DNA of 40,968 bases from Lacisediminimonas sp. (lineage in GTDB: Bacteria > Pseudomonadota > Gammaproteobacteria > Burkholderiales > Burkholderiaceae_D): contig NZ_JAUSNH010000084.1 in assembly GCF_030645335.1 (NCBI RefSeq), positions 1-40,968 on the forward strand. Direction: 5' to 3'. This document shows positions 18,501 through 26,241 of this stretch, piece by piece. The first letter of the stretch is position 1. The number at the start of each line of letters is the position of its first letter. Below the pieces are notes generated by a model, which made no database searches, was not told the DNA's origin, and saw only the letters and a program-made list of their open reading frames with translations. The translations under genes and the position numbers were made by a program.

Positions 18501-18643
18501 GTCACCAGTGGCTTGTTCAGATCTGGAAAAACGTCGACCGGCGTGCGTAGCGCCGACAGCGTGCCAACCGCCACCAGTAGCAACGCAGCCGCCAAAATAA
18601 AAAGCCGATTAAGCAGGCTGAAACGAACAATCCAATTGAACAT
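15539..18643 (-). CDS. Heavy-metal efflux RND pump (CzcA/CusA family, HME5-like)
   Basis: This 1034-residue inner-membrane proton antiporter has the RND layout of twelve helices and two large periplasmic loops. The N-terminus [19 protein letters not shown] and [11 protein letters not shown] are typical of the heavy-metal (HME) class. The fourth helix reads [20 protein letters not shown] with paired aspartates D404 and D405. CzcA-like Zn/Co/Cd pumps have DFGxxxDGA here and CusA-like Cu/Ag pumps have AIGAMVDAA, so this pump is closest to the HME5-type group, whose substrate is not established. It starts ten bases after the adaptor gene and would form a tripartite pump with the adaptor and TolC-family protein. 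Confidence 0.92.
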   Translation of the reverse strand: MFNWIVRFSLLNRLFILAAALLLVAVGTLSALRTPVDVFPDLNKPLVTVLTEAGGMAPEEVEQLVSFPIETSLNGMPGVTRVRSVSGVGLSIVYAEFDWGMDIYRNRQLVSERLTLVKEQLPGDITPVMGPVSSIMGEVMLIALPIDSSKADPMQAREYADFVLRPRLLSISGVSQVIPIGGEVRQLRIEPDTARMAQFNVTLDQIEAAARGFAANTSGGFIDLNGREYLIRNLGRTNRLGDIKGLAVAYRNGTPVLLEQVASVRYAAAFKRGDAGLNGNPAVIVSVQKQPSADTVKLTREIEKALGELKQGLPAGLSAPEVLFRQADFIEASISNVVEALRDGAILVAIILFAFLLNVRTTAISLIAIPLSLAVTAVAFHLLGQSINVMTLGGLAIAIGELVDDAVVDVENILRRLKQRSTEVNPPSVLEVIWRASVEVRSGIVYATVIVVLVFVPLFALPGIEGRLFAPMGIAYIVSILASMLVSMTVTPVLAYCLLPKMKQLKHGDSPVVRYLKARDARVLEWSFPRAKPILMAAAIAVMLAAATVPFFPRAFLPPFNEGSLVMGMTFTPGTSLAESNRMGALAETLIGQVPEVTKVGRRTGRAELDEHAEGVHSSEIDVDLKRSERTREEVMADIRARLAVIPAAVAIGQPISHRLDHLLSGVRAQIALKIYGDDIDTLRGLAENLRGRLASIPGLVDLSVERQVLIPQIKVRVDYRKASQYGVTPAQVLKALETLSAGERVTQVVDGSRRFDLVVRLPDENRSPQDLGRVMLDSPAGRIPLSSIATVEEGDGPNQIGRESGRRRIVVYANTDGSDMSKVIADVRKAISVTPLPGSYFVSIEGQFQAQEQATKLIVSLSMVSLTMIFLVLYSRYRSGVLALVIMGNIPFALIGSVIAMWIAGVSLSVASLVGFITLAGIATRNGILKVSHYINLCKFEGETFGIPMIVRGSLERLTPVLMTALVAAFALVPLLLAADAPGKEILHPVAVVIFGGLVSSTILDSLLTPLLFWMVGRQPLEALVANHEREAY

Positions 18644-18653
18644 GTGTTCGCCC

Positions 18654-19778
18654 CTACCTGATCTGGTTGATCAGTGCGGCGCCAGACACCACCACACGGT
18701 TATCGGCAGCCAGGCCCTTGGTCACCACGATCGTTTTGGCGTCCAGATTCGCGAACTCAACCGGTAGGGCGATAAACCGTTCAGCGCCGGACTTGATCCA
18801 CACAATAAATTCATTGGACGGGTTGCGGACCACTGCTTCTGCGGGCAAGGCAAGGCCATTCACCTTATCGGTCAACTGCGCAATCACCGTTACCGGCTGG
18901 CCAATCGCAAGGGGGCTATCTTTTGCCTGCGCCCTGAATGTGAGCGGCAGTGCGCCATCCCGCAAACTGCGCGCAGCGCCCAAAAACTGCAGCTCGACAC
19001 TGGACTCTCCTGCAAGTCGCGCACCGCCGATACGACCGGCGAGCGCCACATCGGTCGTTGTCGCCTCCACCACCAACCGATTCGGGTCAACGATTTCGAG
19101 CAGCAGCTCGCGCGCCTCGACTATCTGTCCGGTCATCACGTGCGCCGACGCAATCACCCCCGATGCCGGCGCGCTGACGACTTCAGTTCCGCCAATGCTG
19201 TCCGACACGGCCCGTTGACGTCCTGACAAGCTGGCCAATTCCGCCCGCGCGGCATCGATTTCCTTTTGCGGGACGGCGCCCTCCAGCGACTCCAGGCGTT
19301 TCACTCGCTGCTCGGCCAACTTGTGATTGGCCCGTATATCCGCCAACTGTGCCTGCTGGTTGCCACGCTCGATGGCGCTGGACACGGGTTTCAAATGCAG
19401 CAGCACCTGGCCTTTTTGAACGCGCTGTCCGGCCACGGGCAACCCGCGCGGGCCGGGTTCTACGCGGGCAGCGAACGGGGCCTGGATCCTGCCGCCGGCG
19501 TTAGGGTCAATACCGACCTTCCCATTGAGCTCAACGGTCACCGGGTGCTGGACTTGTCGCGCCATCGTGGTACGCAAAGCCATTCGCCGCTGTGCCTGTT
19601 TTGGCACGTTGACGCTACCGTCTGGCAACCGGACCAAGCCGGTCGCGTTGCCCGTTCCAACGCCAGCCAGGTGTTCACCGTTCGGACCGTGCGCGCCCGG
19701 AGCCGCCATGGCAGCATGAGAGAAAATTGCCGTAGCGATTGCGGCAATAAATAAGGAGGAATTCTTCGTGGACATCAT
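18654..19778 (-). CDS. RND periplasmic adaptor (membrane fusion protein)
   Basis: This 374-residue adaptor begins with a signal peptide ([25 protein letters not shown]), after which the mature chain starts [13 protein letters not shown] lipoyl/hairpin region follows: [36 protein letters not shown], a helical hairpin near residues 150-200 and [21 protein letters not shown]. Beta-barrel and membrane-proximal domains complete it. It bridges the RND pump and the outer-membrane channel. The ATG overlaps the stop of the upstream gene (ATGA); a second ATG three bases on is equally possible. It lacks the long His-rich N-terminal region of CzcB. The 12-residue mature N-terminus is identical to that of its upstream neighbour. 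Confidence 0.9.
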   Translation of the reverse strand: MMSTKNSSLFIAAIATAIFSHAAMAAPGAHGPNGEHLAGVGTGNATGLVRLPDGSVNVPKQAQRRMALRTTMARQVQHPVTVELNGKVGIDPNAGGRIQAPFAARVEPGPRGLPVAGQRVQKGQVLLHLKPVSSAIERGNQQAQLADIRANHKLAEQRVKRLESLEGAVPQKEIDAARAELASLSGRQRAVSDSIGGTEVVSAPASGVIASAHVMTGQIVEARELLLEIVDPNRLVVEATTTDVALAGRIGGARLAGESSVELQFLGAARSLRDGALPLTFRAQAKDSPLAIGQPVTVIAQLTDKVNGLALPAEAVVRNPSNEFIVWIKSGAERFIALPVEFANLDAKTIVVTKGLAADNRVVVSGAALINQIR

Positions 19779-20329
19779 TGTTTCCCGGTTGAGGTTTTGC
19801 GGCGGCGCAGTTGGACTGTTGCCAGTCCGACCAACAATGCAGCAATCGCCGCTGCAGCGGCCCAAGCCCATGGAAAGTGGGGGGCGCCGTGCGGGGCATT
19901 TCCTGCCTTCACCACGAGCGTCGCTTCCAAAAGATCGCTGTCGTTTCCTGCAGTCAGCGTGAAGATCAATGCGTGATTGCCTGGTTTGGCAAGCGCGGCG
20001 AGCAGTTGCTTATCGTCGAAGGCATAGTCGCCATGGTCGGCGTGAAACTTGGCAGGCGCCTTCAATCCGTTGAACTCGACTTCCAATCTGCCGTTGACGA
20101 CCGGCTCATTGGTCTCATAGCGGTCAATCACGACCGTTAGCTCATCACCCGTCAAATGTCCGACCAACTCGAACGATTCCGTGAAAGTCTCTAGGCGGGG
20201 ACGGGCAGTGCTGCTTGCCTGCTCAGCGGGGGCGTCAAGGTGTTCGCCGTTGGGGCCATGCGCTCCCGGCGCAGCGAATGCGGCAGACATCGCCACGATA
20301 TAGAAGAGGACGATATTGAAGAGGTTCAT
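19775..20329 (-). CDS. Uncharacterised membrane-anchored periplasmic protein of the RND operon
   Basis: This 184-residue protein of unknown function sits between the outer-membrane channel and the adaptor. Residues 1-19 form a signal peptide ending AFA, and the mature chain begins [12 protein letters not shown], exactly as in the adaptor. A beta-rich periplasmic domain of about 110 residues follows (VGHLTGDELTVVIDRYETNEPV and PGNHALIFTLTAG), resembling an immunoglobulin-like fold. A C-terminal helix near residues 153-172 ends in RRRK, so the domain is anchored in the inner membrane facing the periplasm. Both ends overlap neighbours by ATGA, so it is tightly coupled to the pump. I infer an accessory role, perhaps metal delivery. 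Confidence 0.75.
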   Translation of the reverse strand: MNLFNIVLFYIVAMSAAFAAPGAHGPNGEHLDAPAEQASSTARPRLETFTESFELVGHLTGDELTVVIDRYETNEPVVNGRLEVEFNGLKAPAKFHADHGDYAFDDKQLLAALAKPGNHALIFTLTAGNDSDLLEATLVVKAGNAPHGAPHFPWAWAAAAAIAALLVGLATVQLRRRKTSTGKQ

Positions 20330-21543
20330 GGAATTATTCCTAGGGCTTGATTCAATCGAGCGTGGGCCAGGCCCACGGCCACTTTCTGCTGGCTCTCGGC
20401 ATTTTCGGCTTCGTGGGACAAGGCTTGCGAGCGCAACAGGTCTGCCAAGCCACGTTCGCCGAGGCGAAATGCCTTCAAGACAAGTGCCGTGTGCTCCCGT
20501 GTCAGCACCGCACGTGAAGATGCCGTTTCCAGCGCGTGTTGCGCCGCTGATAGTTGCTGTCGTGCCAGGCGGATTGCGGCATGCAGTTCTACCTCGACCT
20601 GCGCTGCTTGCGCGGTAGCGGCCTCAATCTGCGTGAGTGCGGCCGTTTCCAGCGGGCGATGGCGGGCATTCGTGCCAAAAGGAATTTGCACGGCGATGCC
20701 GACGCTGCTGCCGTAAGCGCGAGTGGCGTTGTCGCGGTCACGCCGCACGGACATTCCAAGCGTCGGTGGGGCGCTGCGATTGCGGTTCACCACGTTGAGC
20801 GCTCTCTGCGCATGGGTGAGCGTGGTGCTTGCTGCAAGCCTGCGCGGATGCGGTTCGCGCATCGATCCTGCGATGAGTTCCGGCGCTGGCTTCACGACAG
20901 CCGGCTGACCGGTGAGCGTGCTGTAGCGCGCATGCGCTTCATTTCTACGCCCCTGCGCCAGCGCTATCGCACCTTGCGCTGCAAGGACCTCTTGCCGCGC
21001 GAGGATGCCATCGGTTCGGGCCAGGTCGCCCGCCTTGACTCGTTGCATCACCTCGTCGGCAATGGCCGCCAAATGCGTTTGATGGTCCTGGGCCACAGCC
21101 AAGGCCTCGCCGGCCGCAGCAGCTGCCCACATTCGTTCGCGCACTTCCCCGGCAAGCGCAAGTCGCGCTTGGGCGATCTGGGCCTCCAGGTCGTCCGCAC
21201 CACTTTGCGCCAATGCCTGTCTGGCCGTCTTTTGGCCGGGCAGCCAGATCGGCGTGGAGAGGGAAACCTCGTTTTCCAGCCCGCCGGCCTGGTCAGTCCA
21301 ACGATCACTACGCTGTGACAGCCCAAGAACGGGTGAACCAGCAATCCAGGTTCGCGCGGCGTCTTGCCCTGCGAGGACTTCGTTGCGCCGCGCTTCCAGC
21401 ATCCGACCTTGTGGCGAGCGCTGCCAAGCGGCATCGACTGCCGTCTTCAGAACGGGAGATCCGGACTGGGAAAACGCCAATGGCCACACCAGCGCCAAGG
21501 CGGCGAACGTACAAATACGGTGAAACAGGTTAATAGCGCGCAT
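20326..21543 (-). CDS. TolC-family outer-membrane efflux protein
   Basis: This 405-residue protein has a signal peptide ending near LAFSQS and two long helical repeats with the alternating Ala/Gln/Arg character of TolC/CzcC channels. The helices run through DLEAQIAQARLALAGEVRERMWAAAAAGEALAVA and, in the second half, LETAALTQIEAATAQAAQVEVELHAAIRLARQQL. It would form the outer-membrane exit duct for the RND pump. The ATG at 21543 is preferred because GGAG lies five bases upstream; an in-frame start at 21606 has no support. Its stop overlaps the next start (ATGA). It is somewhat short for CzcC but within range. Confidence 0.85.
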   Translation of the reverse strand: MRAINLFHRICTFAALALVWPLAFSQSGSPVLKTAVDAAWQRSPQGRMLEARRNEVLAGQDAARTWIAGSPVLGLSQRSDRWTDQAGGLENEVSLSTPIWLPGQKTARQALAQSGADDLEAQIAQARLALAGEVRERMWAAAAAGEALAVAQDHQTHLAAIADEVMQRVKAGDLARTDGILARQEVLAAQGAIALAQGRRNEAHARYSTLTGQPAVVKPAPELIAGSMREPHPRRLAASTTLTHAQRALNVVNRNRSAPPTLGMSVRRDRDNATRAYGSSVGIAVQIPFGTNARHRPLETAALTQIEAATAQAAQVEVELHAAIRLARQQLSAAQHALETASSRAVLTREHTALVLKAFRLGERGLADLLRSQALSHEAENAESQQKVAVGLAHARLNQALGIIP

Positions 21544-21662
21544 GCAATCTCCATTCGGTATCCAGAAAGACTGGCCGAAGGCAAACGCATGCTGCGACGG
21601 CTCCAAGCCGGTCAGCGGACTACATCAATCGAATTGAAAAATGCGCGAATACCCTCGGCGAA

Positions 21663-22016
21663 CTAGCCGAGGGAGGACGGAGGTCGTTGGGGCTGTTCAA
21701 GAAACCCATCCGGAAGGTCGGACCCGACATGGGCCACCAAAACGGAGCACTGAACTATATTCAGTGGAGGGGGAACGACGGAAGGCAAGGCTGCCGTTTG
21801 CTGACAGGAGGAGTGTTCGAACGCGTGCTGCGACGACTCTTCCGAATCATCGTAGTGAATGGATCCGTCGTCCCCGTGATGATGGTCGGTTCCCTGGGTG
21901 TGCTCGATTTCGTGCGCAACATTCCAGTTGCTTCCGGCAGCCGGCCCCCCGCCTTGCGCAGCGAACGCGTGCAAGGGCAGCAAAAACAGCAGGAAGATGC
22001 AAATCAATCGACGCAC
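21663..22016 (-). CDS. CzcI-like small His-rich exported protein
   Basis: Reading from a GTG at 22016 gives 117 residues. It has a signal peptide RRLICIFLLFLLPLHAFA, then a polar chain with the metal-ligand-rich patch DHHHGDDGSIHYDD and more His and one Cys (HAFEHSSCQQ). CzcI-type proteins at the head of cation-efflux operons have this organisation: a short exported protein with RRxLxIFLLxLLPLQ and a His patch. They are thought to act in periplasmic metal sensing or regulation. There is no ATG in the plausible region, and upstream in-frame codons precede a strong -10 (22048-22053), so GTG is the likely start although its Shine-Dalgarno is weak. It is 119 bp upstream of the TolC-family gene. 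Confidence 0.65.
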   Translation of the reverse strand: MRRLICIFLLFLLPLHAFAAQGGGPAAGSNWNVAHEIEHTQGTDHHHGDDGSIHYDDSEESSQHAFEHSSCQQTAALPSVVPPPLNIVQCSVLVAHVGSDLPDGFLEQPQRPPSSLG

Positions 22017-22043
22017 GAAGAACTTTTTTGCAGTGATAACAAA

Positions 22044-22056
22044 GCCTATTATAGGC
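22044..22056 (-). promoter_or_regulatory. Promoter -10 within a palindrome ahead of the metal-efflux operon
   Basis: The minus strand reads GCCTATAATAGGC, a 6+1+6 palindrome that contains a perfect TATAAT (22048-22053). No recognisable -35 lies 16-18 bases upstream, so activation or an operator overlapping the -10 is likely. The GTG of the CzcI-like gene is about 30 bases downstream. Confidence 0.5.
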
Positions 22057-22138
22057 CCAGTTGTTGAGCAGCGCGCGTGGGGTCCCCCATATTCATGTCG
22101 GTGACGGATGTCTGAATTTTGCTGAAATGGCTTACCCG

Positions 22139-24532
22139 TTACACCCGCCCCAGGGCGCGTAATATCTTCTCCGGCGTCACCGGCTGCGACCAGCATGCCG
22201 CCTTGAACGGGGCCAACGCATCATTGATCGCATTCACCACCGCCGCCGGGGCGCCGGCAGTGCCGGCCTCGCCAGCGCCTTTGGCGCCGAGCTTGGAACT
22301 GGCCGTCGGCGTTTCCACGTGGGCCACTTCGATGTCCGGCATTTCAGCCGCCATCGGCACCAGGTAATCCGCCATGCTGCCGTTTTGCATGATGCCATTG
22401 CCGTCGTACAAGCACTCTTCATACAGTGCGCCGCCGATGCCTTGCACGATTGCGCCACGCATCTGTTCGTCCACCAGCATTGGATTCAACACGCGGCCGC
22501 AATCCTCCACTACCCAATGCTTGAGCAGCTTGACGAAGCCGGTGTCGACGTCAACCTCGACGTAGGACGCCTGTATGCCATTGGTAAAAATGAATGGATA
22601 GTCGCGCTGCGCATAATGCCGCGTCACCATCAATTCGGACTGGAAGCCGGCCGGCAAGGTGTCGGGCCGGAAGTAGGCAATCCGGCCCAATTCGGCCAGC
22701 GGCAGGACCGGCTCGTGCGAATCGGCGTCGACAATCGCATCGCGCCGCAACGTCAGGGAAGCCATCTCCCGCTGCAGGATCGCCGCCGCGACTTTCAGGA
22801 TATTTTCACGCAGCGCCTGGCAGGCCAGCAGCACTGCCTCGCCGCCAATACCGGCGCCACGCGAGGCCCAGGTGCCGCCGCCGTAGGGCGTCACATCGGT
22901 GTCGCCGGTGACGATGCGCACTTTTTCTATACCCACACCGACCGCATCGGCGCTAATTTGCGCATAAATGCCTTCAGTACCCTGCCCCTGCTCGCCCACA
23001 CCGACCATCACCGTGACTGCGCCACTGGGCTCCAGCCGCGCCGTCGCGCCGTCCTGCGCTGAAATGCGCGCGCCGCCAACGCCATAGAATGCCGCGCTCG
23101 GATTGGTCAGTTCGATCACGGTGGCAAAGCCGATTCCGCGATAGACGCCCTTGCTGCGCAGTTCGGCCTGCTCCTTGAGTAGCGCGCCATAGTCGATCAT
23201 GCTTTCCAGCTTGGCCAGGCAAGCCTGGTGCGACAACACTTCCAGCTTGATGCCGGCCGCTGCTGTGCAGGGATAGGCGTCGTCCGGTATCACATTGCGC
23301 CGGCGCAGCTCCAGCGCGTCGATGCCGAGCTTGCGCGCAGCCAGGTCGACCAGGCCTTCAGTCACGGCGCAGGCGATCGGATGCCCGACACCGCGATACT
23401 GGCAAGTCGGCGTCTTGTTCTGGAATACGACATCGAGATGGGCGCGGTAAAACTTGTGTTTGTACGGACCACCGACCAGGTTGACCACCTGGTTGCCTTC
23501 AATGGCGCTGGTGCGCGGGAACATTGAATAGGGCCCGATGGCGGTCAGGTCATCTATCTCGAACGCCAGGATTTCACCGCTGGCGGTCGCGGCAATGCGC
23601 CCCCAGACCCGATGTTCACGGGCATGGATATCAGTGGCAAACGACTCCAGCCGGTCGGCCACGAACTTGATCGGGCGCTTCAACATGATCGACAGCGCCA
23701 CCGTGGCGAAGTCGTCCGGATACGCATGTACCTTGATGCCGAACGAGCCGCCGACGTCGCGGCAAATCACCCGCACCGCGGACTCCGGCAAATCGAACTG
23801 GCGCGAGTACAGATCCTGCATCATGTGCGGCGCCTGCTGCGAATGGTAGACGGTCAGCCGCTGCTGGCCCGCATCCCAGTCGGCGATCTGGGCGCGTGGC
23901 TCCAGCGTGACGCCGGTATGGCGGCCGAAATGAAAGGTCGCTTCTTCGACAATATCGGCGTTGGCAAAGGCGTCATCAACGCCGCCGGTGTCGAGGTCGC
24001 GCGTAAAGCACAGGTTGTCGCCCAGTTCCGGATGGATCACCGGCGTGGCGGGCGACAAGGCGCTCTCCATGTCGACCACCGGCGTCAACTCTTCCAGTTC
24101 GACTTGCAGCAACTGCAGCGCATCCTCGGCCTGGGCGCGGGTCTTTGCAACCACCGCCACCACCGGCTCGCCCTGCCAGCAGACACGCTCCGGCGCCAAC
24201 GGATATTGCGGCGCCGATTTCATGCCAGGCAAATGCCCGAGCACGGCGACCCAGGGCTTGCACACCTTCGCCATTTCCTGGCCATCGACAATCGCCAGCA
24301 CGCCGGGCATTTGCGATGCGGCTGCACGGTCGATCGAAATGATCCGCGCATGCGCCAGCGGACTGCGCCAGAACACCACATGGCCCATGCGCGGCAAAGA
24401 CATGTCGTCCAGGTACTGGCCGCGTCCTTCAGTCAGGCGGCGCGCGCCGCTGCGCGGTACGCTGGCGCCGATATAGCGCGGATCCTCGGTGACGCTGGGT
24501 AGCGGCAGGCTGATTTTTTCCGGTGCGTTCAT
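22139..24532 (-). CDS. Molybdopterin-binding large subunit of a second Mo hydroxylase
   Basis: This 797-residue protein of the xanthine dehydrogenase family has the cofactor loop DVGGSFGIK, QYRGVGH at residues 378-384 in place of the form I/II CO-dehydrogenase signature, and the catalytic glutamate E755 in GAGEAG. It would hydroxylate a carbon next to nitrogen or an aldehyde carbon using water. The start overlaps the 2Fe-2S gene stop as ATGA. The QYRGVGH loop differs from both CoxL classes, so a CO dehydrogenase name would be wrong. Neighbours on the other side of the TetR gene (a dihydroxypyridine-hydroxylase-like flavoenzyme and an importer) suggest an aromatic or N-heterocyclic acid as substrate, which is inference. 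Confidence 0.9.
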   Translation of the reverse strand: MNAPEKISLPLPSVTEDPRYIGASVPRSGARRLTEGRGQYLDDMSLPRMGHVVFWRSPLAHARIISIDRAAASQMPGVLAIVDGQEMAKVCKPWVAVLGHLPGMKSAPQYPLAPERVCWQGEPVVAVVAKTRAQAEDALQLLQVELEELTPVVDMESALSPATPVIHPELGDNLCFTRDLDTGGVDDAFANADIVEEATFHFGRHTGVTLEPRAQIADWDAGQQRLTVYHSQQAPHMMQDLYSRQFDLPESAVRVICRDVGGSFGIKVHAYPDDFATVALSIMLKRPIKFVADRLESFATDIHAREHRVWGRIAATASGEILAFEIDDLTAIGPYSMFPRTSAIEGNQVVNLVGGPYKHKFYRAHLDVVFQNKTPTCQYRGVGHPIACAVTEGLVDLAARKLGIDALELRRRNVIPDDAYPCTAAAGIKLEVLSHQACLAKLESMIDYGALLKEQAELRSKGVYRGIGFATVIELTNPSAAFYGVGGARISAQDGATARLEPSGAVTVMVGVGEQGQGTEGIYAQISADAVGVGIEKVRIVTGDTDVTPYGGGTWASRGAGIGGEAVLLACQALRENILKVAAAILQREMASLTLRRDAIVDADSHEPVLPLAELGRIAYFRPDTLPAGFQSELMVTRHYAQRDYPFIFTNGIQASYVEVDVDTGFVKLLKHWVVEDCGRVLNPMLVDEQMRGAIVQGIGGALYEECLYDGNGIMQNGSMADYLVPMAAEMPDIEVAHVETPTASSKLGAKGAGEAGTAGAPAAVVNAINDALAPFKAACWSQPVTPEKILRALGRV

Positions 24533-25035
24533 GCGCCTTCTCCCTGTGCTGCCAGGCGGCGTGACTGCATCACGTCGCAAATGGCATCGACAATCGCCTG
24601 GTAGCCGGTGCAGCGGCAAAAATTGCCGGCGATCCAGGAGCGCACTTCCTCACGCTCCGCGTCAGGTTGTTTTTCGATCAGTTCAGAGGCCGCCATCAGC
24701 ATGCCGGAGGTGCAAAACCCGCATTGCAGCGCGTTGTGCCGCACGAAAGCATCCTGCAGGTCGCGCATGGTGCCGGCTTCGGTCAGGCCTTCGATGGTCT
24801 GCACTGTCTTGCCGTCGGCCTGCACCGCCAGCACCAGGCAACCGCGCACGATTACGCCGTCCAGTTTTACCGTGCAGGCGCCGCAAACGCCATGTTCGCA
24901 GCCCAGGTGCGATCCGGTCAGTTCAAGTTCCGTGCGCAGGAAGTCGACCAGATGCTGGCGCGGTTCCACGTCATAGCTGGCGCGCTGGCCGTTGATGGTG
25001 ACGTCGATACTGCAAGTGGGTGTGGATATAGTCAT
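24529..25035 (-). CDS. 2Fe-2S subunit of the second Mo hydroxylase
   Basis: This 168-residue iron-sulfur subunit has C46, C51, C54 and C66 for the plant-type cluster and CGFC plus CRC for the second cluster, so all ligands are intact. It connects the Mo site of the large subunit to the FAD subunit. It begins 15 bp after the FAD gene and ends overlapping the large-subunit ATG. The order FAD-FeS-Mo differs from the FeS-Mo-FAD order of the cox cluster at 9879-13570, and the two small subunits diverge outside the cysteine motifs, so the clusters are not a recent duplication. Confidence 0.92.
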   Translation of the reverse strand: MTISTPTCSIDVTINGQRASYDVEPRQHLVDFLRTELELTGSHLGCEHGVCGACTVKLDGVIVRGCLVLAVQADGKTVQTIEGLTEAGTMRDLQDAFVRHNALQCGFCTSGMLMAASELIEKQPDAEREEVRSWIAGNFCRCTGYQAIVDAICDVMQSRRLAAQGEGA

Positions 25036-25050
25036 TTTCTCGGTCCTCGA

Positions 25051-25917
25051 TCAGGCGCTGATTTTTGCCAACTGACGGCGCAGCAATACCGTCGCCATGT
25101 GGCGCTTGGTCGCAGATGAATTGGTCAGGTCGGCCATCGGTTCGTGCTCGCCGGTCAGCTCGGTCGCCAGCATGGCGGCGGCGTCATCGATGCTTGTCGC
25201 ATCAAGCGCACGGCCGTTGAGCACCGCCTCGGTGCGGCGTGCCCGCAGCGGCGTGTTGCCCACCCCAAGGAAAGACAGGCGCGTATCGGCCAGCAATGCG
25301 CCGTCCAGCCGGGCAGCCACCGCCAGGCCGACGATGGCGTAGTCGCCGTGGCGCCGGGCCAGCTCATCGAAGGCGTACTGCCAACCGGCCTGGTGCATCG
25401 GGATTTCACAGGCGACCAGCACTTCGCCGGGCTGTAGCGAGGTGGTCAGGATGTCGACAAAGAAATCGGCTGCGGCTATCCGCCGCTCGCCGCTGGCGCC
25501 CTGCACGATGATGTCTGCCTCCAGCGCCATCGCGCAGGCGGGCCACTCTGCCGCCGGATCGGCATAGGCGAGCGAGCCGCCAAAGGTGCCCAGGTTGCGA
25601 ATGGCGCGGTGCGCGATATGCGGTACCGCCATCGCCAGCAAGGGGGCGTGCTGCGCGACCAGCGCCGAATCTTCGATCTCGGTATGGCGGCTCAGTGCGC
25701 CGATACGCAGCTTGCCGCCCTGGACGCTGATACCCGACAGCGCCGCGATGCCATTGATGTCGATTAAGACCGCCGGTTCCGACAAGCGCATGTTGAGCGT
25801 CGCCAGCAAGGTCTGGCCGCCGGCCAGGAGGCGCGCATCGTCGCCGTGGGTGGCCAGCAGTTTGAACACCTCGGCCAGGCCCGATGGCCGGATGTAATCG
25901 AAGGCGGGGGCTTTCAT
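25051..25917 (-). CDS. FAD-binding subunit of the second Mo hydroxylase
   Basis: This 288-residue FAD subunit has the loops LLAGGQTLLATLNMR (about residues 30-44) and LGTFGGSLAYADPAAEWP (about residues 109-126), the two flavin-contacting segments of the family. It accepts electrons from the 2Fe-2S subunit. Its ATG lacks a recognisable Shine-Dalgarno (GGGACGGCAGC precedes it). It overlaps the stop of a short upstream reading frame that has a strong one, so translation is probably coupled to that leader. It is the first subunit gene of the operon, reading away from the TetR gene. Confidence 0.92.
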   Translation of the reverse strand: MKAPAFDYIRPSGLAEVFKLLATHGDDARLLAGGQTLLATLNMRLSEPAVLIDINGIAALSGISVQGGKLRIGALSRHTEIEDSALVAQHAPLLAMAVPHIAHRAIRNLGTFGGSLAYADPAAEWPACAMALEADIIVQGASGERRIAAADFFVDILTTSLQPGEVLVACEIPMHQAGWQYAFDELARRHGDYAIVGLAVAARLDGALLADTRLSFLGVGNTPLRARRTEAVLNGRALDATSIDDAAAMLATELTGEHEPMADLTNSSATKRHMATVLLRRQLAKISA

Positions 25918-25970
25918 GCTGCCGTCCCGATCGCCGGCTCGCCCGCGATCAATTTTCTGCTCATTGTCAT
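25914..25970 (-). CDS. Possible 18-residue leader peptide overlapping the FAD subunit start
   Basis: The frame MTMSRKLIAGEPAIGTAA begins at an ATG six bases after a near-perfect Shine-Dalgarno (GGAGGAG, minus strand, about 25976-25982). It ends in a TGA that overlaps the next gene's ATG as ATGA. The FAD gene has no site of its own, so ribosomes probably enter at this leader. It is too short to recognise a family and could be a coupling leader or the remnant of an older N-terminus. Confidence 0.45.
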   Translation of the reverse strand: MTMSRKLIAGEPAIGTAA

Positions 25971-26168
25971 TTTTTCTCCTCCGGGCCTTGCTGGAAAGCC
26001 GTTATTTGCGCTGTTGTCTGGTGATACTGCCCTTGCCGCGGGCTGGAATGCCTGATTGATGAAATCTTTTTGTCAGCGTGAATTTCCGGGGCGACACAAG
26101 CCGCTGGACACCGGCTGTCTGGCCGCCGCCCCGCTCCGGGTGCTGTTTTCAGCCTGCACTGTTTTCGC

Positions 26169-26219
26169 TATTTACCAGCTGATAAATAATATGCCACAAT
26201 GTTGAACGCTTGGTAAATA
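26169..26219. promoter_or_regulatory. Likely TetR operator in the divergent promoter region
   Basis: TATTTACCAGCTGATAAATA at 26169-26188 is an almost perfect 20-bp palindrome (one mismatched pair) centred on CAGCTG. A further inverted half-site TGGTAAATA is at 26211-26219, matching TATTTACCA. The cluster lies just before the TetR start and between the two divergent units, as expected for an autoregulated TetR repressor. Confidence 0.6.
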
Positions 26220-26241
26220 ACTAAAAAAGGTTCAAGGAGAC

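Noticed and set aside
9879-25917. The two Mo-hydroxylase clusters as a recent duplication
   Set aside because: Gene order (FeS-Mo-FAD versus FAD-FeS-Mo), active-site loops and sequences outside the cofactor motifs differ widely.
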